From contig CAXNMJ010000001.1 of NCBI GenBank assembly GCA_964203655.1, positions 1 through 64,000 of the forward strand: a stretch of DNA of 64,000 nucleotides, read 5' to 3'. Origin of the DNA: BACL27 sp947488385. Lineage in GTDB: Bacteria; Actinomycetota; Acidimicrobiia; Acidimicrobiales; Ilumatobacteraceae. Position 1 is the stretch's first letter. Each line of letters opens with the position of its first letter. The position numbers and the translations under genes were made by a program. Below, in pieces: positions 16,325-24,852 of this stretch. A model generated the notes under the pieces. It had not been told where the DNA came from. It ran no database searches and worked only from the letters and a program-made list of their open reading frames with translations.

Positions 16325-18125
16325 GCGGCGGATCAATATGAATTGTGAGTCGCGATTTTGCTGGGCGCACTGCATTACTCAGCACCTCGGTTAGTTCTTG
16401 CCAACTGCCGGCACGAACGAGGCCCGACTCTGTGTCTTTGATCACGGTTTGCACGACAGCCGAATATTCAAGAGTCTCACTCAACGACTCGAGAAACGAC
16501 TTCGTACCCTTCCCGGCAACCTGGGCGATACAACCAAACGGTGGAAACTTCAACATTTCACGACGCAGCAAGTCGCTCGCAAAATAATCACTCAGATCAC
16601 CCTTGCTCAAACCCAATAACAAAGCATTATCTGGCGTGTGTGTCTGCAAATAAATTCGACCTTCACTCTCTGAACGACCCACCAGGCGTGCAGCGTGCAC
16701 GATCAACGTGGTTACTAGTTCATTTGCTCGATACCTCGGGGCCAACAACTCTGAGTCAACGTCTAAAAACACAACCGTGTCAGCCGACTGCACCCGATGC
16801 AACACAGCCTCGGTACCGACGAAAACATTGCTGCGTTCGTTCACGCTCTCGGTTGAAGCAGTAACTTCAAAAACAGTTCGATTTGCTGCAGCCTCGAGCT
16901 CTTCGCGCAATCGAGCAACTCCAGGCTTCAAGACGGCACAACTACTAGAGCCGCAAACTTGACAAATCACTGGGCGAACTTCGCTACAACGCGGGCATTC
17001 AAGGGTTTCTTTATCGCGCTGACCGAGTGCTGCATCACACTTTTCGCATCGCAACACTGTTCGACACGAGCCGCATGCAATCAAGCGAGCCCGCCCCTTG
17101 CTGTTGTAAACACAAACCACTCGTCTTGATTTATCACGTAATTCAGTTATCAGTTCACTTGAAATTAAAGAGCGACTCCACTGTTCGTCTTTATTTCGAT
17201 CCACAACTTTGATCGTCGGCCACGGGTTTTGCGCATCAAAAACAACTCGGTCTCCTGCCCACTTTCGCGCACTCAATGACGGAATCGGCGACAGCAGTAT
17301 GCAATTCGCATCACTACGCCTAGCTCTCTCAATTGCGACATCTCGGGCATGCCAAGTTGGGCTGCGTTCTTCTTGCAACAGATCATCGTGCTCGTCTACA
17401 ACGACAATGCTCGAAAAACGCGCAACCGGGGCCCACACTGCGCTGCGAGTGCCGATCACGACATCTACTCCACCAAGAGCCATCGCCCAGTCTTGAGGCC
17501 ACGATGCAACCGAAAAATTGTTTGCCTTCAGCGCCGCGGTCAGCAGTTTTGCTCGATGCTGCGTCGGCATCACCACAATTGTTGGACCATCACAAGCGAT
17601 CGCACTGATCATCGGCGCGAGATTTGTCAATGGCGCGACCGTGATTAATCCACTACCAAATTCTTTGAGCTTCTCGACCGCGTTTGATACATGTTGTATT
17701 GAACGTGGCATGTACCTCGCGGTGGGCACTTTGCCGATCAATGTTGCGGGGGCTGCAGTTGAAATGAAAGACCGCAATCTGCCGACCCAACGTTTCGTTC
17801 CCCAATTCGCCAAATCGACGATTTCTTGCGTGACACCTAATCCCAGAACTTTGATCACGCTACGAATCTTGCTTACGGCTAAACCCTCGCTCGGCTCACC
17901 AATTTCAACAACCCACCCCGCGACATTTCGACCGTGCAACGGCACTCGCACTCGCACACCGACACGAACCTGTTCGTGCAGCGCATCGGGCACCAGATAA
18001 TCAAAAGTTTTGTCTACGCCCGTTACATCGGGAACAACTCGCGCTACCCGAACAGAGGGCACCGCCGTTTGAATCAGAGTTTGACTGCTGCCTTGAACTC
18101 TTTGAGGCGAGACAGTTTCTCCCAT
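16317..18125 (-). CDS. priA: PriA-like primosomal protein N' with degenerate ATPase site
   Basis: Replication-restart protein. The N-terminal 3'-end-binding domain (DKTFDYLVPDALHEQVRVGVRVRVPL), four zinc-binding cysteine pairs (about 350-405, CGSC...CEKC...CPRC...CQVC) and the C-terminal domain mark PriA. Where active helicases have a GxTGSGKT Walker A loop, this one reads LITVAPLTNLAP, and the Walker B is DEHD, so ATP-driven unwinding is unlikely. This loss is known in actinobacterial PriA and suggests a structural loading role. The listed start overlaps metK by 52 bp; a GTG at 18062, just after the metK stop, may be the real start (about 581 residues). Confidence 0.9.
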   Translation of the reverse strand: MGETVSPQRVQGSSQTLIQTAVPSVRVARVVPDVTGVDKTFDYLVPDALHEQVRVGVRVRVPLHGRNVAGWVVEIGEPSEGLAVSKIRSVIKVLGLGVTQEIVDLANWGTKRWVGRLRSFISTAAPATLIGKVPTARYMPRSIQHVSNAVEKLKEFGSGLITVAPLTNLAPMISAIACDGPTIVVMPTQHRAKLLTAALKANNFSVASWPQDWAMALGGVDVVIGTRSAVWAPVARFSSIVVVDEHDDLLQEERSPTWHARDVAIERARRSDANCILLSPIPSLSARKWAGDRVVFDAQNPWPTIKVVDRNKDEQWSRSLISSELITELRDKSRRVVCVYNSKGRARLIACGSCRTVLRCEKCDAALGQRDKETLECPRCSEVRPVICQVCGSSSCAVLKPGVARLREELEAAANRTVFEVTASTESVNERSNVFVGTEAVLHRVQSADTVVFLDVDSELLAPRYRANELVTTLIVHAARLVGRSESEGRIYLQTHTPDNALLLGLSKGDLSDYFASDLLRREMLKFPPFGCIAQVAGKGTKSFLESLSETLEYSAVVQTVIKDTESGLVRAGSWQELTEVLSNAVRPAKSRLTIHIDPPRI

Positions 18126-19267
18126 GTGAAGTTTGGTTCGTTGCGACCAAAGTGGCCATAAGCAGCCGTCTTTTGATAAATCGGTCGCTTCAAATCGAGG
18201 TCACGCAAGATCGCTGCAGGACGGAGATCAAATATTTCTCGAACTGCTGCTTCAATGACCGAATCGTCAACCGTGTTGGTGCCGAATGTTTCAACAAAAA
18301 TACTTACTGGGTGCGCCATGCCGATCGCATATGCAACTTGCAACTCGCAACGCTTTGCGGCACCAGAGGCAACAACATGCTTGGCAACCCAACGCGCCGC
18401 ATATGCCGCTGAACGATCAACCTTCGAAGGATCTTTTCCGCTGAAAGCGCCACCACCGTGACGGCCCATGCCACCGTAGGTATCAACGATGATTTTTCGA
18501 CCAGTCAAGCCAGTGTCTGCGTGTGGCCCACCCTTGACGAACTCACCGGTTGGGTTGACATAAACCGCGTAGTCATCTTTTGCAAACTGTGCAGGAATCA
18601 CCGGACGAATAACTTGCTCTATCAAGTCTGGGCGAATCACCGTGTCACGATTTATGCCGTCAGCATGCTGAGTCGAAATCAAAACCGTGCGCAATCTGAC
18701 TGGCACGCCGTTTTCGTAATCGAATGTCACCTGTGTCTTGCCATCTGGGCGCAAATATGGAATCGCACCCGACTTACGCACTTCTGACAACTTCTCGGCC
18801 ATGCGATGAGCCAACCAAATTGGTAGCGGCATCAAATCTTCGGTCTCGGTGCATGCATAACCAAACATCATTCCTTGGTCGCCTGCGCCTTGGCTATTTA
18901 ATTTGTCTTCGCCACTCTTGCCAGCGCGAATCTCTTCGCTGACGTCAACGCCTTGAGCAATGTTCGGGCTCTGCTCGTCGATGCTGACGATTACGCCACA
19001 AGTGTTGCCGTCAAATCCGTAAAGAGCGTTGTCGTATCCAATGCCTTTGATTACTTCTCGTGCAAGCTTTGGAATATCGACATATGCACTAGTTGTAATT
19101 TCGCCTGCAACGACACATAGTCCGGTTGTCAGCAAAGTTTCGCAAGCAACACGACCGTGAGGATCTTCAGCCAAGATTGCGTCAAGAACCGCATCAGAAA
19201 CCTGATCGGCCATCTTGTCCGGGTGACCCTCGGTGACACTTTCTGAAGTAAATGAATATTTTTTCAT
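18074..19267 (-). CDS. metK: S-adenosylmethionine synthetase
   Basis: Makes SAM from methionine and ATP. Signature motifs: GHPDKMADQVSDAVLDA at the N terminus, GAGDQGMMFGYA near residue 125, and GGGAFSGKDPSKVDRSAAY near residue 270. Length 397 is normal. In most Actinobacteria coaBC lies between rpoZ and metK; here rpoZ is followed directly by metK. No SAM riboswitch can be fitted in the 21-bp gap. Confidence 0.98.
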   Translation of the reverse strand: MKKYSFTSESVTEGHPDKMADQVSDAVLDAILAEDPHGRVACETLLTTGLCVVAGEITTSAYVDIPKLAREVIKGIGYDNALYGFDGNTCGVIVSIDEQSPNIAQGVDVSEEIRAGKSGEDKLNSQGAGDQGMMFGYACTETEDLMPLPIWLAHRMAEKLSEVRKSGAIPYLRPDGKTQVTFDYENGVPVRLRTVLISTQHADGINRDTVIRPDLIEQVIRPVIPAQFAKDDYAVYVNPTGEFVKGGPHADTGLTGRKIIVDTYGGMGRHGGGAFSGKDPSKVDRSAAYAARWVAKHVVASGAAKRCELQVAYAIGMAHPVSIFVETFGTNTVDDSVIEAAVREIFDLRPAAILRDLDLKRPIYQKTAAYGHFGRNEPNFTWEKLSRLKEFKAAVKL

Positions 19268-19288
19268 CGACGCCGCTCGAAACTTTGC

Positions 19289-19633
19289 TTACTCGGCTGG
19301 TTGCTCGGTAGCAGTGTCTTGCATTGCATCAAGTTCGGCTTGCTTTTCTGCGGCAGCGGCAGCCTCATTTTCGGCAAGTACTTCTTCAATTGTCTTGGCG
19401 ACAAGTTGAATCTTGCCAGCAGCAATTTCTTCAAAGCTGATTGAAAGTGGCTTGCGCGCTGTTGAGCTCACTTGTGGTGGCACCATATTGCCAAGTCCGT
19501 CACCGAGCTGATTGAAATAAGAGTTGATCTCGCGAGCACGACGTGCCGAAAGAGTAACCAGAGAAAATTTAGAACCAGTGTGACCCATCAGCGACTCAAT
19601 TGCTGGACTCATCATCGTGTCTTCGGTTGTCAC
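19289..19633 (-). CDS. rpoZ: RNA polymerase omega subunit
   Basis: Small subunit that helps assemble RNA polymerase around beta'. The core GSKFSLVTLSARRAREINSY is near residue 16 and the second conserved helix KPLSISFEEIAAGKI near residue 60; an acidic alanine-rich tail follows. The GTG start is preceded by a strong AGGAGG. Length 114 is typical of actinobacterial omega. It sits after gmk as in mycobacteria and many other bacteria. Confidence 0.95.
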   Translation of the reverse strand: MTTEDTMMSPAIESLMGHTGSKFSLVTLSARRAREINSYFNQLGDGLGNMVPPQVSSTARKPLSISFEEIAAGKIQLVAKTIEEVLAENEAAAAAEKQAELDAMQDTATEQPAE

Positions 19634-19683
19634 TAAAGCCTCCTGGCATCATTGGCAAGTCGACCAAATATGGCTCGGCTTGC

Positions 19684-19700
19684 GGCTATTGATTATAGCC
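19684..19700. promoter_or_regulatory. Hairpin containing a TATAAT element between gmk and rpoZ
   Basis: GGCTAT-TGATT-ATAGCC forms a perfect 6-bp stem in the 73-bp gmk-rpoZ gap. On the minus strand its loop side reads TATAAT (19692-19697), a perfect -10 box, but no good -35 box lies 16-18 bp upstream. It may be a secondary promoter for rpoZ-metK or simply a hairpin. Confidence 0.4.
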
Positions 19701-19706
19701 CTATAT

Positions 19707-20276
19707 CTAGCTGGCGGTGCGCTGAATTCGCTCGTAAGCGATGATTCGACCCATCTCTTCAACAGTTGACTCAAGATCGTCGTTAATTATCACGTAGTCA
19801 GCAATCGCCTTGCCCACTGGCTCTTCTTCTTCGGCTTTCTTCAAACGCTTTTCAACTTTTTGATCAGGGTCACCACGACCATGCAGACGCGCCTTTTGCT
19901 CTTGTCGTGACGGGGGTAAAACAAACAACAACAACGCCGACTGGTTCAGGTTCTTAACTTGCTGTGCACCGTCAACTTCGATTTCAAGCACTGTGTCTTT
20001 GCCCTGCGGTGGGTTCGGTAGCGGAGTTCCATAAAAGTTGCCAAGAAAATCTGTCCACTCGAGAAACCCACCAGCTGCGATGTTGGCTTCGAATTCTTCG
20101 CGTGTGACGAACTTATAAGCATCTACGGCTTCGCCCTGTCGCTTCTCTCGTGTCGTCCATGATCGACTCAACCAGAGTTGAGGGTCGCGCGCTACAAGTT
20201 TTTCAACGATTGTACTTTTACCAACACCTCCTGGCCCAGAGACAACTACGACAAGTGATGCAGCGTTCGCCATCAT
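19707..20276 (-). CDS. gmk: Guanylate kinase
   Basis: Phosphorylates GMP to GDP. The P-loop reads GPGGVGKST (residues 14-22), followed by the GMP-binding SRSWTTREKRQGE and EVDGAQQV segments. Length 189 is normal. The ATG overlaps the mihF stop codon (ATGA). The gene lies between pyrimidine genes and rpoZ as in other Actinobacteria. Confidence 0.97.
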   Translation of the reverse strand: MMANAASLVVVVSGPGGVGKSTIVEKLVARDPQLWLSRSWTTREKRQGEAVDAYKFVTREEFEANIAAGGFLEWTDFLGNFYGTPLPNPPQGKDTVLEIEVDGAQQVKNLNQSALLLFVLPPSRQEQKARLHGRGDPDQKVEKRLKKAEEEEPVGKAIADYVIINDDLESTVEEMGRIIAYERIQRTAS

Positions 20277-20582
20277 TGCAACTCTCTCAACAAAGCATCA
20301 CGTTCTACCAAAGTGAGATTTGTAATTTTTCTTTTGTGTTCAATCTGCAACGCATCAAGTGCTTGTCGTGCACGAATTTTGCCGACAGCTTTGAACGACT
20401 CAAGCACTTTGACCACATAAAGACGATTCAAGGCTTCTTCGTCAGATGTCTGCAGCACCATCGCCATAGAACGCTTACTCGGCTGCAATTTCAAGCAATA
20501 CTTCGGTCATCTCTCGGCGCGCACTCGAAACTCTCGCGATCGCACTTTGGCGACTTTCAAGATCAATTGATGAGCTTGCCAT
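20273..20582 (-). CDS. mihF: Actinobacterial integration host factor, reading frame interrupted
   Basis: Nucleoid-associated DNA-binding protein of the actinobacterial mIHF/sIHF family. The C-terminal part is unmistakable: LYVVKVLESFKAVGKIRARQ (helix-two-turn-helix region) and the RKITNL-type tail. It lacks a start of its own. A second frame beginning at ATG 20582 encodes SRQSAIARVSSARREMTEV, which matches the family's N-terminal helix, and stops at 20475-20477. The two parts join with a +1 shift somewhere in 20477-20506, giving about 102 residues, the expected length. An extra A in the run at 20489-20491 would explain it. Because mihF is essential in mycobacteria, a dead gene seems unlikely. 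Confidence 0.85.
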
Positions 20583-20622
20583 TAATGCATTCTACTTGCG
20601 AACATCAAAAAGAATTTAACAC

Positions 20623-21552
20623 TCAGGGTTTAAAGCCGCCTCGATGAGCCGCTGAAGTCACCTCGGACCAATCTTCAATCCCCCGTTTTTTCGCCCACTT
20701 TTTAAGATCGCCCAAGATCTTGATTGGCGCCTTGGGGTCGGCGAAGGTTGCCGTTCCGACCTGCACCGCGTCGGCGCCTGCGAGCATCAACTCAACTGCA
20801 GTTTCTGCCGAAGTGACACCGCCTGCCCCGATGATTTTGATATTCGGTAAGGCTGCCCGAACATCGTAAATACACCTCACAGCAATTGGATGAAGCGCCG
20901 AGCCAGACAAACCACCGCGAACATTGCCAAGAATCGGCAACCCTGAGTTCGTGTCTATCGCCATGCCAATCGCTGTGTTTACGAGAGTTACAGCTTGTGC
21001 GCCAGCTGAGATGACCGCTCTGGCGATCTCTACAAGTTCAGAAGTGTTCGGGCTCAACTTTGCCCACAACGGCAAACTAGATGCTGAGCACAACTCCACA
21101 ATTTGAGCACTTAGTTTTGCGTCGTGACTGAACATCACGTGATTTCCGCCCAAGTTCGGACACGAGAGATTAATCTCAATCGCCGCGATCTGATCACGAA
21201 CATCAAACAACATCTTTGCGGCCTGCAGATAGTCGTCGACACTGTGACCCCAGATGCTCGCCACAACTTTGGCGTTTGCTTTTTTTAAGCGCGGTAAATC
21301 GTGCTCAACAAAACTTTTAACCCCAGCGCCTTGCAAGCCAACTGCATTCAACATTCCACCCTTGGTGGGGTGCAGTCGCGGTGCTGGATTACCGGGCCAT
21401 TCAAAATGTGCGACTGATTTTGTTACTACCGCTCCTAGATCGCTGAGCCGAAAATAAGATTCGAATTCTGCGCCGTAACCTGCTGTCCCTGAGGCAGTCA
21501 AAACTGGCGCAGTTAGCTCGACATCGCCAATTTGAATCGAACAACTTTTCAT
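20623..21552 (-). CDS. pyrD: Dihydroorotate dehydrogenase, class 1B type
   Basis: FMN enzyme that oxidises dihydroorotate to orotate. The sequence has GTAGYGAEFESYF, the catalytic-base cysteine in NLSCPNLGG near residue 131, and the FMN-phosphate region GAGGVTSAETAVELMLAGADAVQVGT. Length of 309 and the lack of an N-terminal membrane helix place it with the cytosolic class. Class 1B enzymes normally work with an iron-sulfur subunit PyrK; no pyrK or pyrF is present here, unlike in most relatives. It follows carB by 3 bp. Confidence 0.93.
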   Translation of the reverse strand: MKSCSIQIGDVELTAPVLTASGTAGYGAEFESYFRLSDLGAVVTKSVAHFEWPGNPAPRLHPTKGGMLNAVGLQGAGVKSFVEHDLPRLKKANAKVVASIWGHSVDDYLQAAKMLFDVRDQIAAIEINLSCPNLGGNHVMFSHDAKLSAQIVELCSASSLPLWAKLSPNTSELVEIARAVISAGAQAVTLVNTAIGMAIDTNSGLPILGNVRGGLSGSALHPIAVRCIYDVRAALPNIKIIGAGGVTSAETAVELMLAGADAVQVGTATFADPKAPIKILGDLKKWAKKRGIEDWSEVTSAAHRGGFKP

Positions 21553-21555
21553 TTT

Positions 21556-24500
21556 TTATCTGCCGTGAAATTCTTGGAGCGACATCACGCTGAAAGGTCG
21601 ATTTCTTTGTTCGATCATTCCCTGCACTGCGGCAGTGGCTGCACTTAGAGTTGTCACAACAGAAACACGACAGTTGTTGGCCGCCTTTCGAATCGCTTCG
21701 CCGTCACTTCTAGTGCCATACCCACGTGGAGTATTGATCACCAACGCGATTTCACCTGCTTCGATCAACTTGACCGCGTCATCAGCACCTTTGTCATCTG
21801 ATTTTCGTTCTGAGAACTTTCCGACAATGCGCGAAACCTTGCACCCATGTTCGGTAAGAAATTTCGCTGTGCCAGTTGTAGCTGCAATCTGCAGACCCAA
21901 CGAAGTGAGACCGTTCACTACTTCGACACCGCCGCTCTTATCTCGATCGTTCAACGACACGAACACCAAGCCGGTCTCGGGCAAAGTCGTGCCCGCTGCA
22001 AATTGCGCCTTGGCGAACGCACGAGCAAACGAATCGTCAATACCCATGACTTCACCCGTCGACCTCATCTCAGGTCCGAGTGCAGTGTCTACCTCAGAAA
22101 ATCTGTTGAATGGCAGCACTGCTTCTTTGACTGAGACATGACCTCCCTTAACTTTTTCGGGCAACAGGCCTTCACTTCGTAACTGCCCTAACGTTGCGCC
22201 CATCATCACTCGACTTGCCACCTTGACAAGTTGAACGCCCGTTGCTTTGGCCACGAAAGGCACGGTTCGACTTGCACGCGGGTTCGCTTCGATCACATAA
22301 ACCGTCGTGCCGGCAACGGCGAACTGCACGTTGATCAACCCGATCACTTTTAACGCACGAGCAATCTTGGTAATCGTGCTTTCTATTTCTTCAATTATTT
22401 GTTTTGACAACGTAACTGGCGGAATCGTGCAAGCAGAGTCACCTGAATGAACTCCGGCTTGTTCGACATGTTCCATCACACCGCCGATCAACACTTCATC
22501 GGTTGCATCACGTATCGCGTCTACGTCAACTTCAATCGCATCTTCTAAGAATCGATCTACAAGCACGGGACGTTCGGATGACAGCCCACCTTCTCGACCA
22601 AGCGAACCCGCCTGGTCCATCTCGAGCATTGCGGTTCGCAAGTGATCTTGATCGTGAACTATCTGCATCGCTCGCCCACCCAAGACATAACTTGGCCGAA
22701 CTAGAACTGGGTAGCCAATTCGGTTGGCGATTTCAATTGCTTGATCGACATTTCGCGCCGTTCCACCAGGTGGTTGAGCGATCGAGAGCGACTCACACAG
22801 TGCGCTCCACTTTTCGCGATCTTCGGCGATATCAATGCTTTCACTATTAGTGCCAGCAATCAGGTTGCTCGGCAGTTGTGAGGCCAATTTCAACGGTGTT
22901 TGACCACCAAGACCCACGATCACTTTTGGCGCAACCCCTGATGACAGCGTCTCAGCCTCAATCACATTCATTACGTCTTCGTATGTGAGGGGTTCAAAGT
23001 AAAGCTTGTCGGAAGTGTCGTAATCAGTTGAAACAGTTTCGGGGTTGCAATTCAACATGATCGTCTCGTAGCCGGCATCACGCAATGCAAAACTCGCGTG
23101 CACACAGCAGTAGTCAAACTCGATGCCTTGTCCTATTCGGTTTGGGCCGCTACCCAAGATGATCACAGATTCTTTGGTGGTCGCATGAATTTCTGACTCA
23201 TCTTCATATGTTGAATAGTGATAAGGCGTCTGCGCAGAAAACTCGGCGCTACACGTATCTACTGCTTTGTACGTTGGTCGAACCCCAGCTTTCAACCGAG
23301 CCGCACGAACCTCATGTTCGCTCTTGCTCCACAACCACGCCAACTGGGCATCGGCAAAGCCCATTCTCTTGGCGCGAATCCAATCTGACTTTGACAATGA
23401 ATCGATGCTTGCCGTCGACAAGTGTTCGCGTTCTTCGACAATTGAAAGCATCTGATCCAAAAACCAAGGATCAAATTTGCAGTACTTCGCCACTTTTTCG
23501 ATCGAAATCTTTCGTCGCAAACATTCGCCAATTTGAAAGATGCGTTCGGGTGTAGGTATCGCAATTTGATCTAACAACTCGTCGTCAGAAAATTTGGCAT
23601 AGTTCGCTTCACCTGCGTCACAGTTAAGGCCCATTCGCCCGATCTCTAAAGATCGCAGAGCCTTTTGCAAACTCTCGGTGAATGTACGCCCAATCGCCAT
23701 TGCCTCGCCCACGCTTTGCATCTGCGTGCCGAGAACACCCGACGTGCCAGGAAACTTCTCGAAAGCCCAGCGCGGAATTTTGACTACTACATAGTCGATA
23801 GTTGGCTCGAAACTTGCAGGAGTCTTCTTGGTGATGTCGTTGGAGATTTCATCCAGCGTGTAACCCACCGCCAACTTCGCCGCAATTTTGGCAATTGGAA
23901 AGCCAGTTGCTTTCGAAGCAAGCGCCGAGCTGCGAGACACTCTTGGATTCATCTCGATGACAACCTGCTCACCGGTCAATGGGTTTACCGCAAACTGAAC
24001 ATTTGAGCCACCCGTTTCAACACCTACCCGTCTGATGCAAGCAAAAGCTGCGTTACGCATTTTTTGATATTCAACATCTGACAAAGTCATTGCTGGTGCC
24101 ACTGTTATCGAGTCGCCGGTATGCACACCCATCGCATCAACATTTTCAATTGAGCAGATGATCACGCAGTTGTCGTTGCGATCGCGCATAACTTCGAGCT
24201 CGTACTCTTTCCACCCGACGATTGAAGTTTCGATCAGCACTTCAGAAATTGGGCTTGCAGCCAACCCATTGCTCACGACTGACACGAATTCTTCAGGCGT
24301 GTGCGCAATACCTGTGCCTCGACCACCCAAAATATAGGCGGGACGAATAATCACCGGCAGCCCGATCTCTTTGATGATTTTCTGTGCTTCCGGCAATGAG
24401 TGAGCAATTCCTGATCGGGGCACGCTCAAACCAATTTCGATCATCGCTTCTTTGAATTTGCCTCGATCTTCGGCAGTCGCAATCGCTTCGGCGTTTGCAC

Positions 24501-24852
24501 CAATCAACTCTGGTGTTCCGGGAACTCCAACTTTTCCTCTGGCGAAAAGTTCCATCGCCAAATTCAAAGCAGTCTGACCTCCTAAAGTTGGCAAGACTGC
24601 GTCGGGCTTTTCACGCTCGATTATTTTTTCAATAAAATCTGGCGTCAACGGTTCAATGTAGGTGCGATCAGCAAAGTCAGGGTCGGTCATGATTGTCGCC
24701 GGATTCGAGTTCGCAAGAATCACCCTGTAACCCTCTTGTCGCAATACTCGACACGCTTGCGTGCCCGAGTAGTCGAACTCACAAGCCTGACCAATAACAA
24801 TCGGCCCTGAACCCAAAACAAGAATCGACTTGATGTCGTTACGTCTTGGCAC
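21556..24852 (-). CDS. carB: Carbamoyl-phosphate synthase large subunit
   Basis: Makes carbamoyl phosphate for both pyrimidines and arginine. Two ATP-grasp halves are visible, each with an N-terminal ILGSGPxxIGQGxEFDY-like motif (residues about 10 and 560) and GGRGTG / GGRAMQ loops, followed by an oligomerisation region and a C-terminal MGS-like regulatory domain (about 945-1080). Length 1098 is normal. GTG start shares one base with the carA stop (TAGTG), giving coupled synthesis of the two subunits. Confidence 0.98.
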   Translation of the reverse strand: MPRRNDIKSILVLGSGPIVIGQACEFDYSGTQACRVLRQEGYRVILANSNPATIMTDPDFADRTYIEPLTPDFIEKIIEREKPDAVLPTLGGQTALNLAMELFARGKVGVPGTPELIGANAEAIATAEDRGKFKEAMIEIGLSVPRSGIAHSLPEAQKIIKEIGLPVIIRPAYILGGRGTGIAHTPEEFVSVVSNGLAASPISEVLIETSIVGWKEYELEVMRDRNDNCVIICSIENVDAMGVHTGDSITVAPAMTLSDVEYQKMRNAAFACIRRVGVETGGSNVQFAVNPLTGEQVVIEMNPRVSRSSALASKATGFPIAKIAAKLAVGYTLDEISNDITKKTPASFEPTIDYVVVKIPRWAFEKFPGTSGVLGTQMQSVGEAMAIGRTFTESLQKALRSLEIGRMGLNCDAGEANYAKFSDDELLDQIAIPTPERIFQIGECLRRKISIEKVAKYCKFDPWFLDQMLSIVEEREHLSTASIDSLSKSDWIRAKRMGFADAQLAWLWSKSEHEVRAARLKAGVRPTYKAVDTCSAEFSAQTPYHYSTYEDESEIHATTKESVIILGSGPNRIGQGIEFDYCCVHASFALRDAGYETIMLNCNPETVSTDYDTSDKLYFEPLTYEDVMNVIEAETLSSGVAPKVIVGLGGQTPLKLASQLPSNLIAGTNSESIDIAEDREKWSALCESLSIAQPPGGTARNVDQAIEIANRIGYPVLVRPSYVLGGRAMQIVHDQDHLRTAMLEMDQAGSLGREGGLSSERPVLVDRFLEDAIEVDVDAIRDATDEVLIGGVMEHVEQAGVHSGDSACTIPPVTLSKQIIEEIESTITKIARALKVIGLINVQFAVAGTTVYVIEANPRASRTVPFVAKATGVQLVKVASRVMMGATLGQLRSEGLLPEKVKGGHVSVKEAVLPFNRFSEVDTALGPEMRSTGEVMGIDDSFARAFAKAQFAAGTTLPETGLVFVSLNDRDKSGGVEVVNGLTSLGLQIAATTGTAKFLTEHGCKVSRIVGKFSERKSDDKGADDAVKLIEAGEIALVINTPRGYGTRSDGEAIRKAANNCRVSVVTTLSAATAAVQGMIEQRNRPFSVMSLQEFHGR

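Noticed and set aside
22503..22850. Plus-strand open frames inside carB, alaS, relA and other long genes
   Set aside because: They lie antisense to well-conserved minus-strand genes, lack ribosome-binding sites and show no recognisable domain.
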